A DNA stretch of 22,211 nt from Dipetalonema caudispina (lineage: Eukaryota > Nematoda > Chromadorea > Rhabditida > Onchocercidae), in NCBI GenBank assembly GCA_013365325.1, contig JABVXV010000602.1:1-22211 (forward strand), read 5' to 3'. The notes under the pieces are model-generated. The model ran no database searches. It was not told the origin of the DNA and saw only the letters and a program-made list of their open reading frames with translations. This document shows, one piece after another, positions 1 through 10,000 of the stretch (position 1 is its first letter; each line of letters begins with the position of its first letter). The translations under genes were made by a program, and so were the position numbers.

Positions 1-1262
1 GCATATCTTAACCACAGACAACAAAGACGCATTGTTAATATCTCATCTTAGACAAGGATGAGTATAAGTTAAATGGTTTATGTTAACAATTTATAAGAAG
101 AATTGTTTCATTACGAAATGATATATCAATTACTTTAATTATAAGAAATGTTTTATCCCTTTTTTCGCGAAATTCATTTAGATTTCGCGACAAGAATATG
201 TAAATGAATGATTGCGATACTTAGTTATTTGATAGAATGGACTGATTGGAAGGAAAGAAGAAACAATGATGAGATTAAGAAATTTTTAAATTCTTTTGCA
301 TCGAAATAATTGTTTTAAAATCATCATGAATGGGAATTTCAAATCAAGCTCATTTCTTCTCTCTAAATTTAAATCAGTTCAAGAAAAGATTTGAGGCTTT
401 TTTTTTTGGTCTTTCAGTTTGTCATTGTTGCATTGGATTCATTTTATATTACATTTCTCTAGTTGCAAAGTATTTTATTTTAAAACTTTTGCTATTGTTC
501 GGTGCTTTTCTTATCAATTGAACCTTTTCGATCCTAAATGACAAGAGGAAGAAGGTGAGAGAGGAAAAAGGAGTCTGTGATAAAAAATTCAAAAGTGAAA
601 TTTTTATTTAAAAAAAAACTGTAACATTCATCTTTTGACAACATTTAAACAAACTTTTGTTTAATTTCTGAAATGTAGAATCTTCGATTTGCTGGAAAGG
701 TAAGTTATCTAATCTTTACTCTGTCCCAGTAATTAAAGTTTTATTTCATTGATTCCAGTCAGTGTATTTCAGTTTACCTAACTTAATTAATGATATGGAG
801 TGAGTTATTTCTGATAATTAACTGCTCATTTCTTGACATCTTACCATCTGTCATTTCTATACAGTAACAAAAATTTTGCTTAATTAAATTTTGCCAATAT
901 TCATAAAAATTTGTATTTACAGAAATTCTGCAACATTCATTTACTGATGAATATGCAAAGAAGAGGAAATGTATAATTATGCATGGAAGTTTCTATAATT
1001 CTTGAAAAATTTCTGGTATTTACATCATCAAACATTGGGATAAAAATTGCTAAAATTATAATTTATGTAAATTTTCTTCAATTTTTTTGACTATGCGAAA
1101 TTGAAACAATTTCTTTTACTCCTCTTTATTTCTCATTATATTTTCTTAAATTACAAAAGAAAAAATTCAAATAATTTGATTTGATTCTGCCAAATTTTTG
1201 AAATTCTGAATAATTCTAAATGCAAATACATTCCAAATTATACAAATTTTTCCAAAATAATT
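1..1262. other. AT-rich non-coding stretch upstream of msp
   Basis: I see no convincing gene here. The sequence is strongly AT-rich with short homopolymers. Two small items stand out: an inverted repeat with CGCG cores at 165-190, and a 21-base exon-like segment at 679-699 followed by a perfect GTAAGT splice donor. A 63-codon open frame at 330-521 (+) is rich in Phe, Leu and Ile, has no recognisable domain, and reads like chance translation of T-rich DNA. Confidence 0.6.
165..190. repeat. 9-bp inverted repeat with CGCG core
   Basis: The arms TCGCGAAAT (165-173) and ATTTCGCGA (182-190) are perfect reverse complements around an 8-base spacer. CGCG is rare in this AT-rich window, so two copies in perfect inverted arrangement are noticeable. 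It could form a small hairpin or a bipartite protein-binding site. The function is unknown. Confidence 0.6.
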
Positions 1263-1266
1263 GCTG

Positions 1267-1285
1267 TATAAGAATTGCATAAAAG
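1267..1285 (+). promoter_or_regulatory. possible msp TATA-like elements
   Basis: TATAAG (1267-1272) and CATAAAAG (1278-1285) lie about 80-95 bases upstream of the msp start codon, followed by a less AT-rich leader (1318-1362) containing CCGCGG. The position suits a core promoter with a short 5' untranslated leader. The match is loose and A/T-rich hexamers are common in this window. Confidence 0.25.
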
Positions 1286-1362
1286 CTGTTGTAAAATCTT
1301 AAAAATCAAATTAGTTGGTTGTTTGGTTGCACCGCGGTCGCAGAAGTTACTGGTATCTTCTA

Positions 1363-1865
1363 ATGGCGCAATCGGTTCCACCGGGTGATATCCACACTCA
1401 ACCGGGGTCGAAAATCGTCTTCAACGCTCCATACGATGACAAACATACCTACCACATTAAGGTATCCCTCTATTGATGGATCATCAAATAATGGTAGCAG
1501 GATCAAGAATGTGACAGCTTATTAAAAGATATAATACCGTAAACTAGAACCATTTTAAATACAGGTAACAAATTTTTCAGATTACCAATGCTGGTGGTCG
1601 TCGTATCGGTTGGGCTATCAAAACGACCAATATGCGCCGTCTAGGCGTCGATCCGCCATGTGGTGTTTTGGATCCGAAGGAAAATGTTCTTATGGCGGTT
1701 TCTTGTGATACATTCGATGCATCGAAGGAAGATATCAACAACGATCGTATCACCATCGAATGGACCAACACACCGGATGGTGCAGCCAAACAGTTCCGTC
1801 GTGAATGGTTCCAGGGTGATGGTATGGTTCGTCGTAAGAACCTTCCAATCGAATACAATCTCTAA
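1363..1865 (+). CDS. msp: major sperm protein (MSP), two exons
   Basis: Exon 1 (1363-1461, 33 codons) and exon 2 (1581-1865, 94 codons plus TAA) encode 127 residues, the standard MSP length. The protein starts [10 protein letters not shown] and ends [11 protein letters not shown], with the conserved core [50 protein letters not shown] and [12 protein letters not shown]. The 119-base intron (1462-1580) has a GTATCC donor and a TTTTTCAG acceptor and splits the gene after Lys33. From established knowledge, MSP is a small immunoglobulin-like beta-sandwich protein found only in nematodes. Its dimers polymerise into the filaments that drive crawling of amoeboid sperm, and released MSP also signals oocyte maturation. 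Residues 34-50 resemble filarial/ascarid MSPs, which supports the taxon call. Codon use is richer in GC than the surroundings. The frame is intact, so this is probably a functional member of a multigene family. Confidence 0.97.
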
Positions 1866-1967
1866 AACGATAAATGGAAGACAACGAAGGAATATAATTA
1901 AATGTGATTGTCTGATCATTCTCTGCTAATGTAAATATATTCCTATCGTTGTATTCATACATCTCAA

Positions 1968-1973
1968 AATAAA
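1968..1973 (+). terminator. msp poly(A) signal
   Basis: AATAAA lies 103 bases after the msp stop codon, the first canonical hexamer downstream. A second AATAAA at 2000-2005 could be an alternative site. Confidence 0.6.
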
Positions 1974-2003
1974 GCATTCGAAAAATGTGTTCAGCAAAAA
2001 ATA

Positions 2004-2089
2004 AAGTTGGCGGCTACCGATAACACTAAATGGTCATCAATTTTAATCTAGCTTGAAACGCCTATCAAATTAATTTGCTCCGCCAACTT
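2004..2089. repeat. 10-bp inverted repeat downstream of msp
   Basis: AAGTTGGCGG (2004-2013) and CCGCCAACTT (2080-2089) are perfect reverse complements separated by 66 bases, immediately after the second msp poly(A) signal. The arms are GC-rich compared with the surroundings. The structure could mark the msp 3' boundary or be the relic of a short inverted-repeat element. Confidence 0.6.
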
Positions 2090-2746
2090 AATAACATATT
2101 ACTAAATGGCGCAATTGTCTTCGATTTTGATCTCTTAATAATATTCTACTTCCTGTTCAAATAAATAGACACTTAACCTTTCATAATTTTCGTAGTTTCA
2201 TAATTTTCCTAATAAAACAGGAGATTACTATAGCATGTGTGATATTTGTGTTGAATAAAATTTTTTGATGAACCAAAATTGCACATATGATGTTAAACTG
2301 AGATTCAGTTTGCTTATAATTCCGATTGTAAATCCGGGTATAAAAAAAGATTTGTTAGATACCATAAATGTAAAAGTATTGAACCGGCGAAATTGGAACA
2401 TAACACTGTTCAACTGATAAGATCAAATATTAGATGTAAAAATTTTGGATCAATAGAATATCAATTGTTAAACATAAAACACTTTTATTAAGCATGATAT
2501 GAAAGTTTCGAGTTTTGAAAATATCTTTAAATTTCAAAATTATCTCTTAAATTATTCCTCCTCATAAAAACGATGAAAAACTGTTGAAAACTTTATTATA
2601 TTCAGTTTATATTATCAATGGGACATAATGTTATGTTACAGAATTAAGAATCAGAAATTAGTAACTCTTATTTGTTATGTTTCGTAATTCCATTTCTTCT
2701 ATTTCATGTAATCATTTCATTATTCAATCATTCCGTGGGCTGGAAA
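2090..2746. other. AT-rich spacer between convergent genes
   Basis: No gene is seen. The stretch separates the 3' end of msp (+) from the 3' end of the Arg/Ser-rich gene (-). It has a reprise of the msp start sequence (ATGGCGCAAT) at 2105-2114, which opens only a ten-codon frame. A 61-codon minus-strand frame at 2228-2413 shows no domain. Confidence 0.55.
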
Positions 2747-2752
2747 TTTATT
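2747..2752 (-). terminator. poly(A) signal of the Arg/Ser-rich gene
   Basis: TTTATT on the plus strand is AATAAA on the minus strand. It overlaps the stop of the longer reading frame and follows the stop of the three-exon form by about ten bases, giving a very short 3' untranslated region. Confidence 0.5.
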
Positions 2753-3483
2753 AATTTTCATCTATGGAAACAATTTCTATAAAAACAAAAAAGACAGTAA
2801 AGGGAAGATTTGTAAAGTCAATAAAAAAATTGCAAGGAAAAGCTTTGACAAATTGAATTGAATACCACAATCTGACACCGGTACGACATGGTCGTACATA
2901 ACCAACTATTATGGTACCATTGGTACCATAAAGGGGCATTACAAAATTTGAACGTCTTCGTGAATTGCGTGAAATACGTCGCTTTTGAGAATGTTTATGT
3001 CTGAGACTATGGCTTCGAGATGATCGTGAACTATTGCTACTACTGCTTGATGAACGTGAACGTGAACTAGATGGTGAGCGTGAACGACGACGACGTCTGA
3101 AACGATATGCGAGCGTATGTTATACTTGCATTATTGATATATATCATCAAATGCCATGGAGTTAGGATATTTCGGCATGGTTTCCTGAACCGGAAACGTA
3201 GAGAAATTGAAAGTTAGTGATAATAAAGATAATGCGTTAATTGTTACTTATAATTAAGTCATTTTGATGTCTCAAAATTTGTCTCGTACTTATCACAAAT
3301 AACGATATATTATAGAAAATGATTGGGAATTTCTGTGTAAGATGTTTGGTCCATGTTAAAATTTATCTAATGTAGACGGAAATCATACTGCACTGAACGC
3401 ACAACTTTGCGTTGAATGTGACGTCTCACAGGTGGAACACGACGAATCGTTCGTGACCTTTGCGTACGTACCGGTGCTGGCAT
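2751..3483 (-). CDS. small Arg/Ser-rich basic protein, candidate sperm nuclear protein
   Basis: Exon 1 (3483-3389) starts with ATG and encodes MPAPVRTQRSRTIRRVPPVR onward. The donor GTATGA at 3388 and acceptor TTTCAG at 3097 remove 292 bases, and exon 2 (from 3096) continues in frame as RRRRSRSPSSSRSRSSSSSS. The first 83 residues hold about 25 Arg and even more Ser, with no Asp, Glu or Cys. Two 3' ends are possible. Splicing at GTAATG (2942) to an acceptor ending at 2777 gives an 87-residue protein ending NFKLFP with its stop at 2762-2764. Reading through gives about 146 residues with its stop at 2751. No RNA-recognition motif is present, so this is not a normal SR splicing factor. By composition it resembles nematode sperm chromatin proteins such as the Caenorhabditis SPCH family, and its neighbour is msp, but this role is inferred. 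The gene structure is well supported; the function is not. Confidence 0.65.
2881..2931. repeat. two adjacent perfect hairpins
   Basis: GTACGAC (2881-2887) pairs with GTCGTAC (2891-2897) around a 3-base loop. Twelve bases later TTATGGTACC (2909-2918) pairs with GGTACCATAA (2922-2931) around another 3-base loop. They sit in the alternative intron or 3' coding part of the Arg/Ser-rich gene, directly beside its GTAATG donor. Confidence 0.75.
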
Positions 3484-3498
3484 CCTGATTTTCTCTTA

Positions 3499-3500
3499 CT
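3499..3500 (-). other. possible spliced-leader acceptor of the Arg/Ser-rich gene
   Basis: Read on the minus strand, TTTTAATTCTAG ends 15 bases before the ATG of the Arg/Ser-rich gene. A pyrimidine-rich AG just ahead of the start is where nematode mRNAs commonly receive a trans-spliced leader. No leader sequence can be seen in genomic DNA, so this is only a candidate. Confidence 0.35.
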
Positions 3501-4071
3501 AGAATTAAAAGAACGAAATAGACTACTAAATAATTATGAAATGAAAATGGCTTAAATGATTCTATCAATTACTATAAATACTTTTTTTAATGTAAAGTTA
3601 TTGCTTGTAATATTTCTATTTCAAACATATTCAAATTTTCATTTTTTTTTCCAAATATTATTCCAAATATGAATAAATACAAAGTAGGGTGCATAACTTC
3701 TAATTTATATTAATTTTTTCGATTTCATTTTAGTATTAAGAATACACGATTTTAGTATTTGTTTAAATTTTAATTTTTTTATTTGTAAGACATTGATTAA
3801 ACACTTCCATATGAATTTTTTTTTTTTTGCATAAAATTTCTCATGTTGAAATCCTATAATTTCTTTGTAAAATTATTCACTAAATTTCCATTAATTAGTC
3901 CAATTTTTCTGAAGTTTTTCCAAAATTCTTCCGTGCATATTTTCGTTCCTTGCATTTGTCAAAGAAACAACAACAAAAAGAAGAAATGTTTATTTTTGAA
4001 ACTATCATTTAATTTTGTTAAACAAATGATGATAACATAATTTGAGATGATAAAAAAAAATTTGATTGATA
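3501..4071. other. AT-rich spacer between gdh and the Arg/Ser-rich gene
   Basis: No gene is seen. The stretch is T/A-rich with short homopolymers. It separates the gdh poly(A) signal from the start of the next minus-strand gene. The open frame at 3843-4040 (+) is a low-complexity chance frame. Confidence 0.6.
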
Positions 4072-4077
4072 TTTATT
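4072..4077 (-). terminator. gdh poly(A) signal
   Basis: AATAAA on the minus strand begins about six bases after the gdh stop codon (4085-4083), implying a very short 3' untranslated region. Confidence 0.6.
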
Positions 4078-4082
4078 TTCAG

Positions 4083-7000
4083 TTATGCAAATGTAAAACC
4101 AGATGAACGATATGTATTGTAAATCTTTTCTATAGCTGTTGCATATGCAGCAGTACGTATATCCAAGCCAAGATTGTATTTTTCTATCGTTTTTATAATA
4201 TCATGAGCTGAAAAAAAATTGAATTATTTTATTATGATTGAATAATGATTAATTGTAAGTATAAATTTATGCTGATATGTTGAAGATTAAAACGATTGAA
4301 GCAGTTAGCAACCGATAACTATTTGGCAAAAATTTCTTTGAAATTTTACAAATATATTTTTGAAAAAAACAAAAAAGAAAAATTATACAAACTAATTCGT
4401 GTAAATCAAAATCTAAAAACTGCTAGAATTAGTTCATTTCCTTAAGTATGGAAATGCAAAATAATGATCCAATTTTTAAAACATTCATAAAAAATAAATT
4501 TAGATTTACTTAAGAAAAAGATAAAAGAAAAGGATGGAAAAACTTTTCTGCAATAAAATTTTATGCGTACCTGATTTTTGCATGCTGAATTCCAAACCGG
4601 AATAAACGATCTCTTCCTCCGATTTCTGACTGATTCGGCTTTTCAATCCTTCTGATGGTTCAATTTTGATACTTTTCCCAAATTCACGATTTAATGATTC
4701 TTGGACACTTGCTGAGAAATATAAGTATTATGTAAAATTCACATGTTAAAAGCAATAAAAACAACTTTAAATAAATTAAAATTTAAAAAAAGACTAAAGG
4801 AATCTGAAGAAAAAAAAACAAATAAATAAATGAAAATAGTTTTACCTAATAAATCATAACTGGAATCAATTTCATGTTTTGAAGTAAGTCGACCAAAACT
4901 GACATGATTCAAATTTTTTAACCATTCAAAAAATGACACCGTAACACCACCACCATTGATAAATAAATCAGGTATAACTATGCAGTTATTATTTTCTAAT
5001 AAAACTTTATCAGCTGCTGGTGTTACTGGACCATTTGCGGCTTCGACGATAACCTTCAACAAAATTAATTCCTTATAGTACTTCAATTTCATATTTTATC
5101 AAATTTTTCTTGCAATTTTAATCCCTACTTCGAAATATTTATTGTAACCCTAATTTAGAGAAATATATCATTTATTTGTTACCATTGTTCTAATAAAACG
5201 CATGATATCAGAATTGAAAATATCTCATCTTTTCAATGGTACCTTTATTTATCACCTGAAATATATACTACCATAACTTTTGTATTGATAATTTATTCCT
5301 GGAATATCACATTATTTTAACCTTTTCTCATCTTTACTGCCTCATTTCCATAAAATAATATGAGTGACATCCATTATCACTCGAATAAAGTTTGTTATCA
5401 CTTAATCAGCCATTCTCACTTTTTAAAACATTCCTTTTTGACTTATCCCTTCCAAATATTCAAATTCATACCTTAGCCTTAATTTTGCTTGCATTATTTT
5501 TATTGACTACTTTTTCACATGCAGCCAAAATTAAAACATCACATTCCTCATACATCAGATCACCATGTGGTTCATATACTTCAGCTCCCGGGAAATCCTA
5601 TAAATTCCAATTCAATATTCATCATTTATTGCAAATATTTAAATTCATCGCCATTTATAAAATTTGAAAATTGAATTTTTACATTTTTTTTTGTTTCTTT
5701 TTTTTCCCTCCCTATAAAAATACAAATGAAAATTTAAATTACCACTATTGTTTTATGCGATGTAACATAGTTGATTAATGCCTCAATATCCAATCCATTT
5801 GGATTATACACCGAATAATTATATTCTTGAACACCAATAATTATTCCACCACCGGCTGATACGAAATGTGATGTATGGGCACCAACGTTACCAAAACCCT
5901 TGAATTATAACAGTTACAAATTTTAGATTGAAATATTGAAAAAATATAAACTTCATTTCTATTTTGAATTTAATCATTATTTTTTTGAAAAATATTCATT
6001 TTTAATACCTGAACAATAATTTTCTTTCCTTTTAATCCAGGCTTTAAACCTATTTTACTCATATATTCGGTAATATTTAAGAATGTTTCCAAACCATTCC
6101 ATACACCACGTCCGGTTGCTGCTGTACGACCATGAATTCCTGTAGTTTTATTCTAACATTTCCGGATTGTATGTAAATATAAACAATTTTTTTTTACTTC
6201 AAATATACTACATATCAAAAATAAACAAAAACACATTTTTTTTTGTTAGATTGTTTTTTCTTTTTCTCACCGAAAAAAGAAAAAGTACCTCCAGTAACAA
6301 TCGGTTTACCAGTAACACAAGCATATGCATCCTTATCGGCATATCCAACTGTTTGTGCATATGTATCCGCAATCCAACTCATTTCCCGTTCGCTAGTACC
6401 CATATCTGGTGCAGGAACGTCGACTCCTGGGCCCAAAAATCCTTTCTTGGCAAATTCTACTGTCATACGACGAGTGATTTTTTCAATTTCGTATTCGGAA
6501 TACTTGCTTGGGTCAATTTTTACACCACCTTTTGCACCACCAAATGGTATATTAGCTACGGCACATTTGTATGTCATCAGAGCAGAAAGTGCTTTCACCT
6601 GATCGTAAAATTTCAAATTTTTTAGATTTTCCATTTAATTTTTCCTATTATACTAGAAATTTTCCAAAATAATAAAATGAAACGCCAATATATTTCTTTT
6701 CATTGATCTTGCTATTTCATTTGAAAATGCAATTTTAAAATGTTGAAGATGATATTTGTTACTTGCAAAAACTTTTGTTTCTGAAATCATCAAATAAAAT
6801 GTAAAACTTGTGAAATTCCAAATTTTTTTTATTTCAGAATTTTCAATCACTGATATTTCTACCTCATCTTCGCCTACATTTTCAGCGTAACGAATGCCAC
6901 CTTTTGTTGGTGTTCGATGTTCACAATGTTGAGCTCTCCAAGCTTCAATCATCTCAAATGTTCCATCTTCACGTCTAACCGGAAATGTTATATGCAGTAC

Positions 7001-10000
7001 CTGTATATATATTATTATGAGTTTTATTAAAAATTTAATTCAAAAACTTCCCGAAAATTTTAGCTAAATTAACAAAATAATATCTTTTGAAGTGATAATT
7101 ATTAAATACAATTTTAGGAAAAAAAAAAAACAAACTTTACTAGCCGGTTTAATCATAGCAATGACTCCATGAACAAATTTCTGTTTTGCTTCTTTCGACA
7201 TCTCACGTGATGGATGCTCTTCGGCAAGTTTCGGCATGATTACTGCAGCTCCTTTATCAAAGTAATAATCCACCATCTGCATATAATATACAAATAATAT
7301 AATATTTGCAGAAAAAAAAAACCTTTATATTTTATACTTGCAAAACTTGCAAAATTCTTCGTTACAGTTTTTCATATTCCGATCAAATTATTTGTACTCA
7401 TATACTTCTATACTACTATGATTATTAGATATTATAAATAAACAAACTTTGAAGAATAAAGGATCTAATTGATCTTCCATTTCTTTCATTTGATCAAATA
7501 CTTGCTCAACTGGTTGGATCAATTCACCGGTTGATAATAATCTTGTTCGAAATCCTTGCATTTTTGATAAAGGTTTTTCCTGAGAAGTTATTCCGGTTCT
7601 ATTAATTTTCGATCCCTTTGACTGAAAGAAATGCACTAGCTAAGATATAGAAAAACATCAATCATATTTCTTTGGAGAATTTTATTAAATAGTAAAAAAA
7701 AAAATTTAATTTAAATTTAACAAAATGCATCCAAATATCATTTTTCTACATTTCCAAGAAGCGAAACTTGATATCGAATTTTGTTAAATGATATCTCAAA
7801 TCATTTGTGATCAAAAAGTAATAAAACATTTCGGCGTAAAAAAAAATAAATTTCAAAATTTCTTTAATTTTTGAATGAATTAAAAAAACTACAAACTAAA
7901 AAAAGTTTGAAAAGAGAGAAACGAATTAATTTTTTCATCTAATCAATAAATTTGTTCATTATATGAATTAAGTTAAAGGAAAACAAATGATCATATGTTA
8001 TTCGCATGAAATAATTCAAATATTTTATTAGCTGGAATTAAATTTTTTAAGTAAATTTAAACAATTATTCTTTAAAAAGATTTTTTTTTTCAAAAGTTTG
8101 ATTTAGAAAAAAAAAAAGAAAAAAGAAAGAAGAGAGAGAAAGAGAGAAAAATAAATTAAAACATTGTTGGAAAGAGTGGAAGTAGTAAACAAAACGAAAT
8201 GTTAACTATCTTGTTGATATGATTGTTTGAACAAAGTTTTTTTCTTATTTCTCTCCTCTCTCTCTACTCTCTTTTTCCATACTATTTCTATTAATTCATT
8301 AAAAATATTTACAGTAAGCATAAAAATCATCCCAAATCTTTTTTTTTTTTTTCTTTACTCTTTTTCTCTTTTACCTTAAGATTAAAATTATTAAACAAAT
8401 ATCATTTCGTTCCAAATTCTTTTGTTCACTCATTTTCATCTTTCTAAAGTTTTTCTTTCCTTCTTTCTCTCTTTCTCTCCCCCTTTCTTTCACCTCCATA
8501 TACATATATATAAATACATAGTTTGTTTTACCTAATCAAACTATTAAATATTAACCGATAACCTTGAATGATTGATTTCATCTATAATTTTCCCATCCAA
8601 AATTTTCCCTTTTTTCTTCTCCCACTCTTTCTTCCTTTTTTTCTCTCCCCCTCTATCTTTCCCTGATTTTTTTTTACTTTAAAAAGCGAAAGAGCAACGG
8701 TTGATTAACTTAAATAACACCAAAAAAAATTTAAAAAATTCGCTAATTTTCATTTATATCATATATTTAGTGCAAAAAATTTATTTTATAGTTAAAAAAA
8801 AGAGAAATTTTTGATTTGTATGAGATGAGAAATAAAAATTAAATTATATATATAATATGTAATTTTCAATTGAGAAATTATCAATTATAAAATTACTCAT
8901 TCACTATATGGGATTTAATTTTCATCAAAGTAATAACTGATGAATTATTGAAATGTGTGTTAAATAAAATTTAAAGGGAAAAATTCAAAATAAAAAATTT
9001 AGTAATGTTTTGAAAAAAAGATTGGAAAAATGAAAACATGCCAAGTTGAAACTGAATAATATTTAATAAAAAACGACAAAGAGAGAGAGAGAGAGAGAGG
9101 AATCCCATCGCATAAATTTAAACTAATAATAATTCTTGTTTGTTAAAGCAGAGTAATTAAATTGGGATGTGAAATGAATTAGACATACGAGTTGTGTTGT
9201 TATTTCATACTATGAGAGAATTGATAACTCAAATACTTGTGATCAATAGTTAAATTTTGATCTCACGTGATCTTATGTCAATATTTAATTATTATATGTT
9301 TTAAAGTAATTAAAAGTGATTTTCTCTCGTGCAATTTTATTTGCAATTTTTAATTATAATACATTTCAAAGTAATCAAAAGCAAATGATTTTTTAAATTA
9401 ATATATAATTCAATAAATGTTATAGAAAATCATATAGTTCTATTAAATTAATTAAAAACAATTCTACTAAATTATCAATTTATATCATAAAATTCATCAG
9501 ATATAATAATTAACAAAAAAAAAAAAAAAAAAGGAAAAACTTTTCAAACAGTAAGCATACTATCATTTCCCGATCTCATCATCCATACCAACACTATCAA
9601 TCCGATATTATTTACAAAAAGGAGAAGAAAAATGTATCACCTGATTGATCGGTCCTGTTGAATCGAACAATTTGAAATGAATGATACTGATGACATTACC
9701 ATACTAGTCGACAAAAATAATTCCAAATCGCAAATGTAATCAAAAATTAATCGATCATTTGTTTGTTACCAACAAATTACCAACCAAACAATTTCTTTTC
9801 TTTCTTTTTACAATAAAAATAGTAATAAATTTGGTGCAATTACATCTAATTTAAAACACTTATATTTAATGAGTTTTTATTTAATTATCCAAAATATATT
9901 CGAATATTAAATTAATGATTATGAGAAATTTTGCATTCTTTTTTTTTTTTTTTTTTTGTAACGAGAATAGTAAGAATTGGTATAATTATTTCCACTTTGA

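Noticed and set aside
330..521. 63-codon plus-strand open frame
   Set aside because: It has Phe/Leu/Ile-rich low-complexity composition, no domain and no splice or promoter context.
1577..1977. Several open frames in other frames and on the minus strand over the msp exon
   Set aside because: They are shadows of the msp coding sequence, which fully explains the region in one frame with correct length and conserved residues.
3383..3568. 61-codon minus-strand frame overlapping the Arg/Ser-rich exon 1
   Set aside because: It is a different frame from the exon that joins in phase to the RS domain. It uses the same bases and has no better support.
5392..5667. 91-codon plus-strand frame
   Set aside because: It is antisense to gdh exon 5597-5472 and its flanking introns.
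6167..6625. 152- and 119-codon plus-strand frames
   Set aside because: They are antisense to gdh exon 6598-6289, which carries unmistakable GDH motifs on the minus strand.
7562..7636. gdh start at the GTG codon before FFQSKG
   Set aside because: A GTG start is not expected in a nematode nuclear gene, and the TTTCTTTCAG acceptor lies inside that stretch, so the bases before 7621 are intron.
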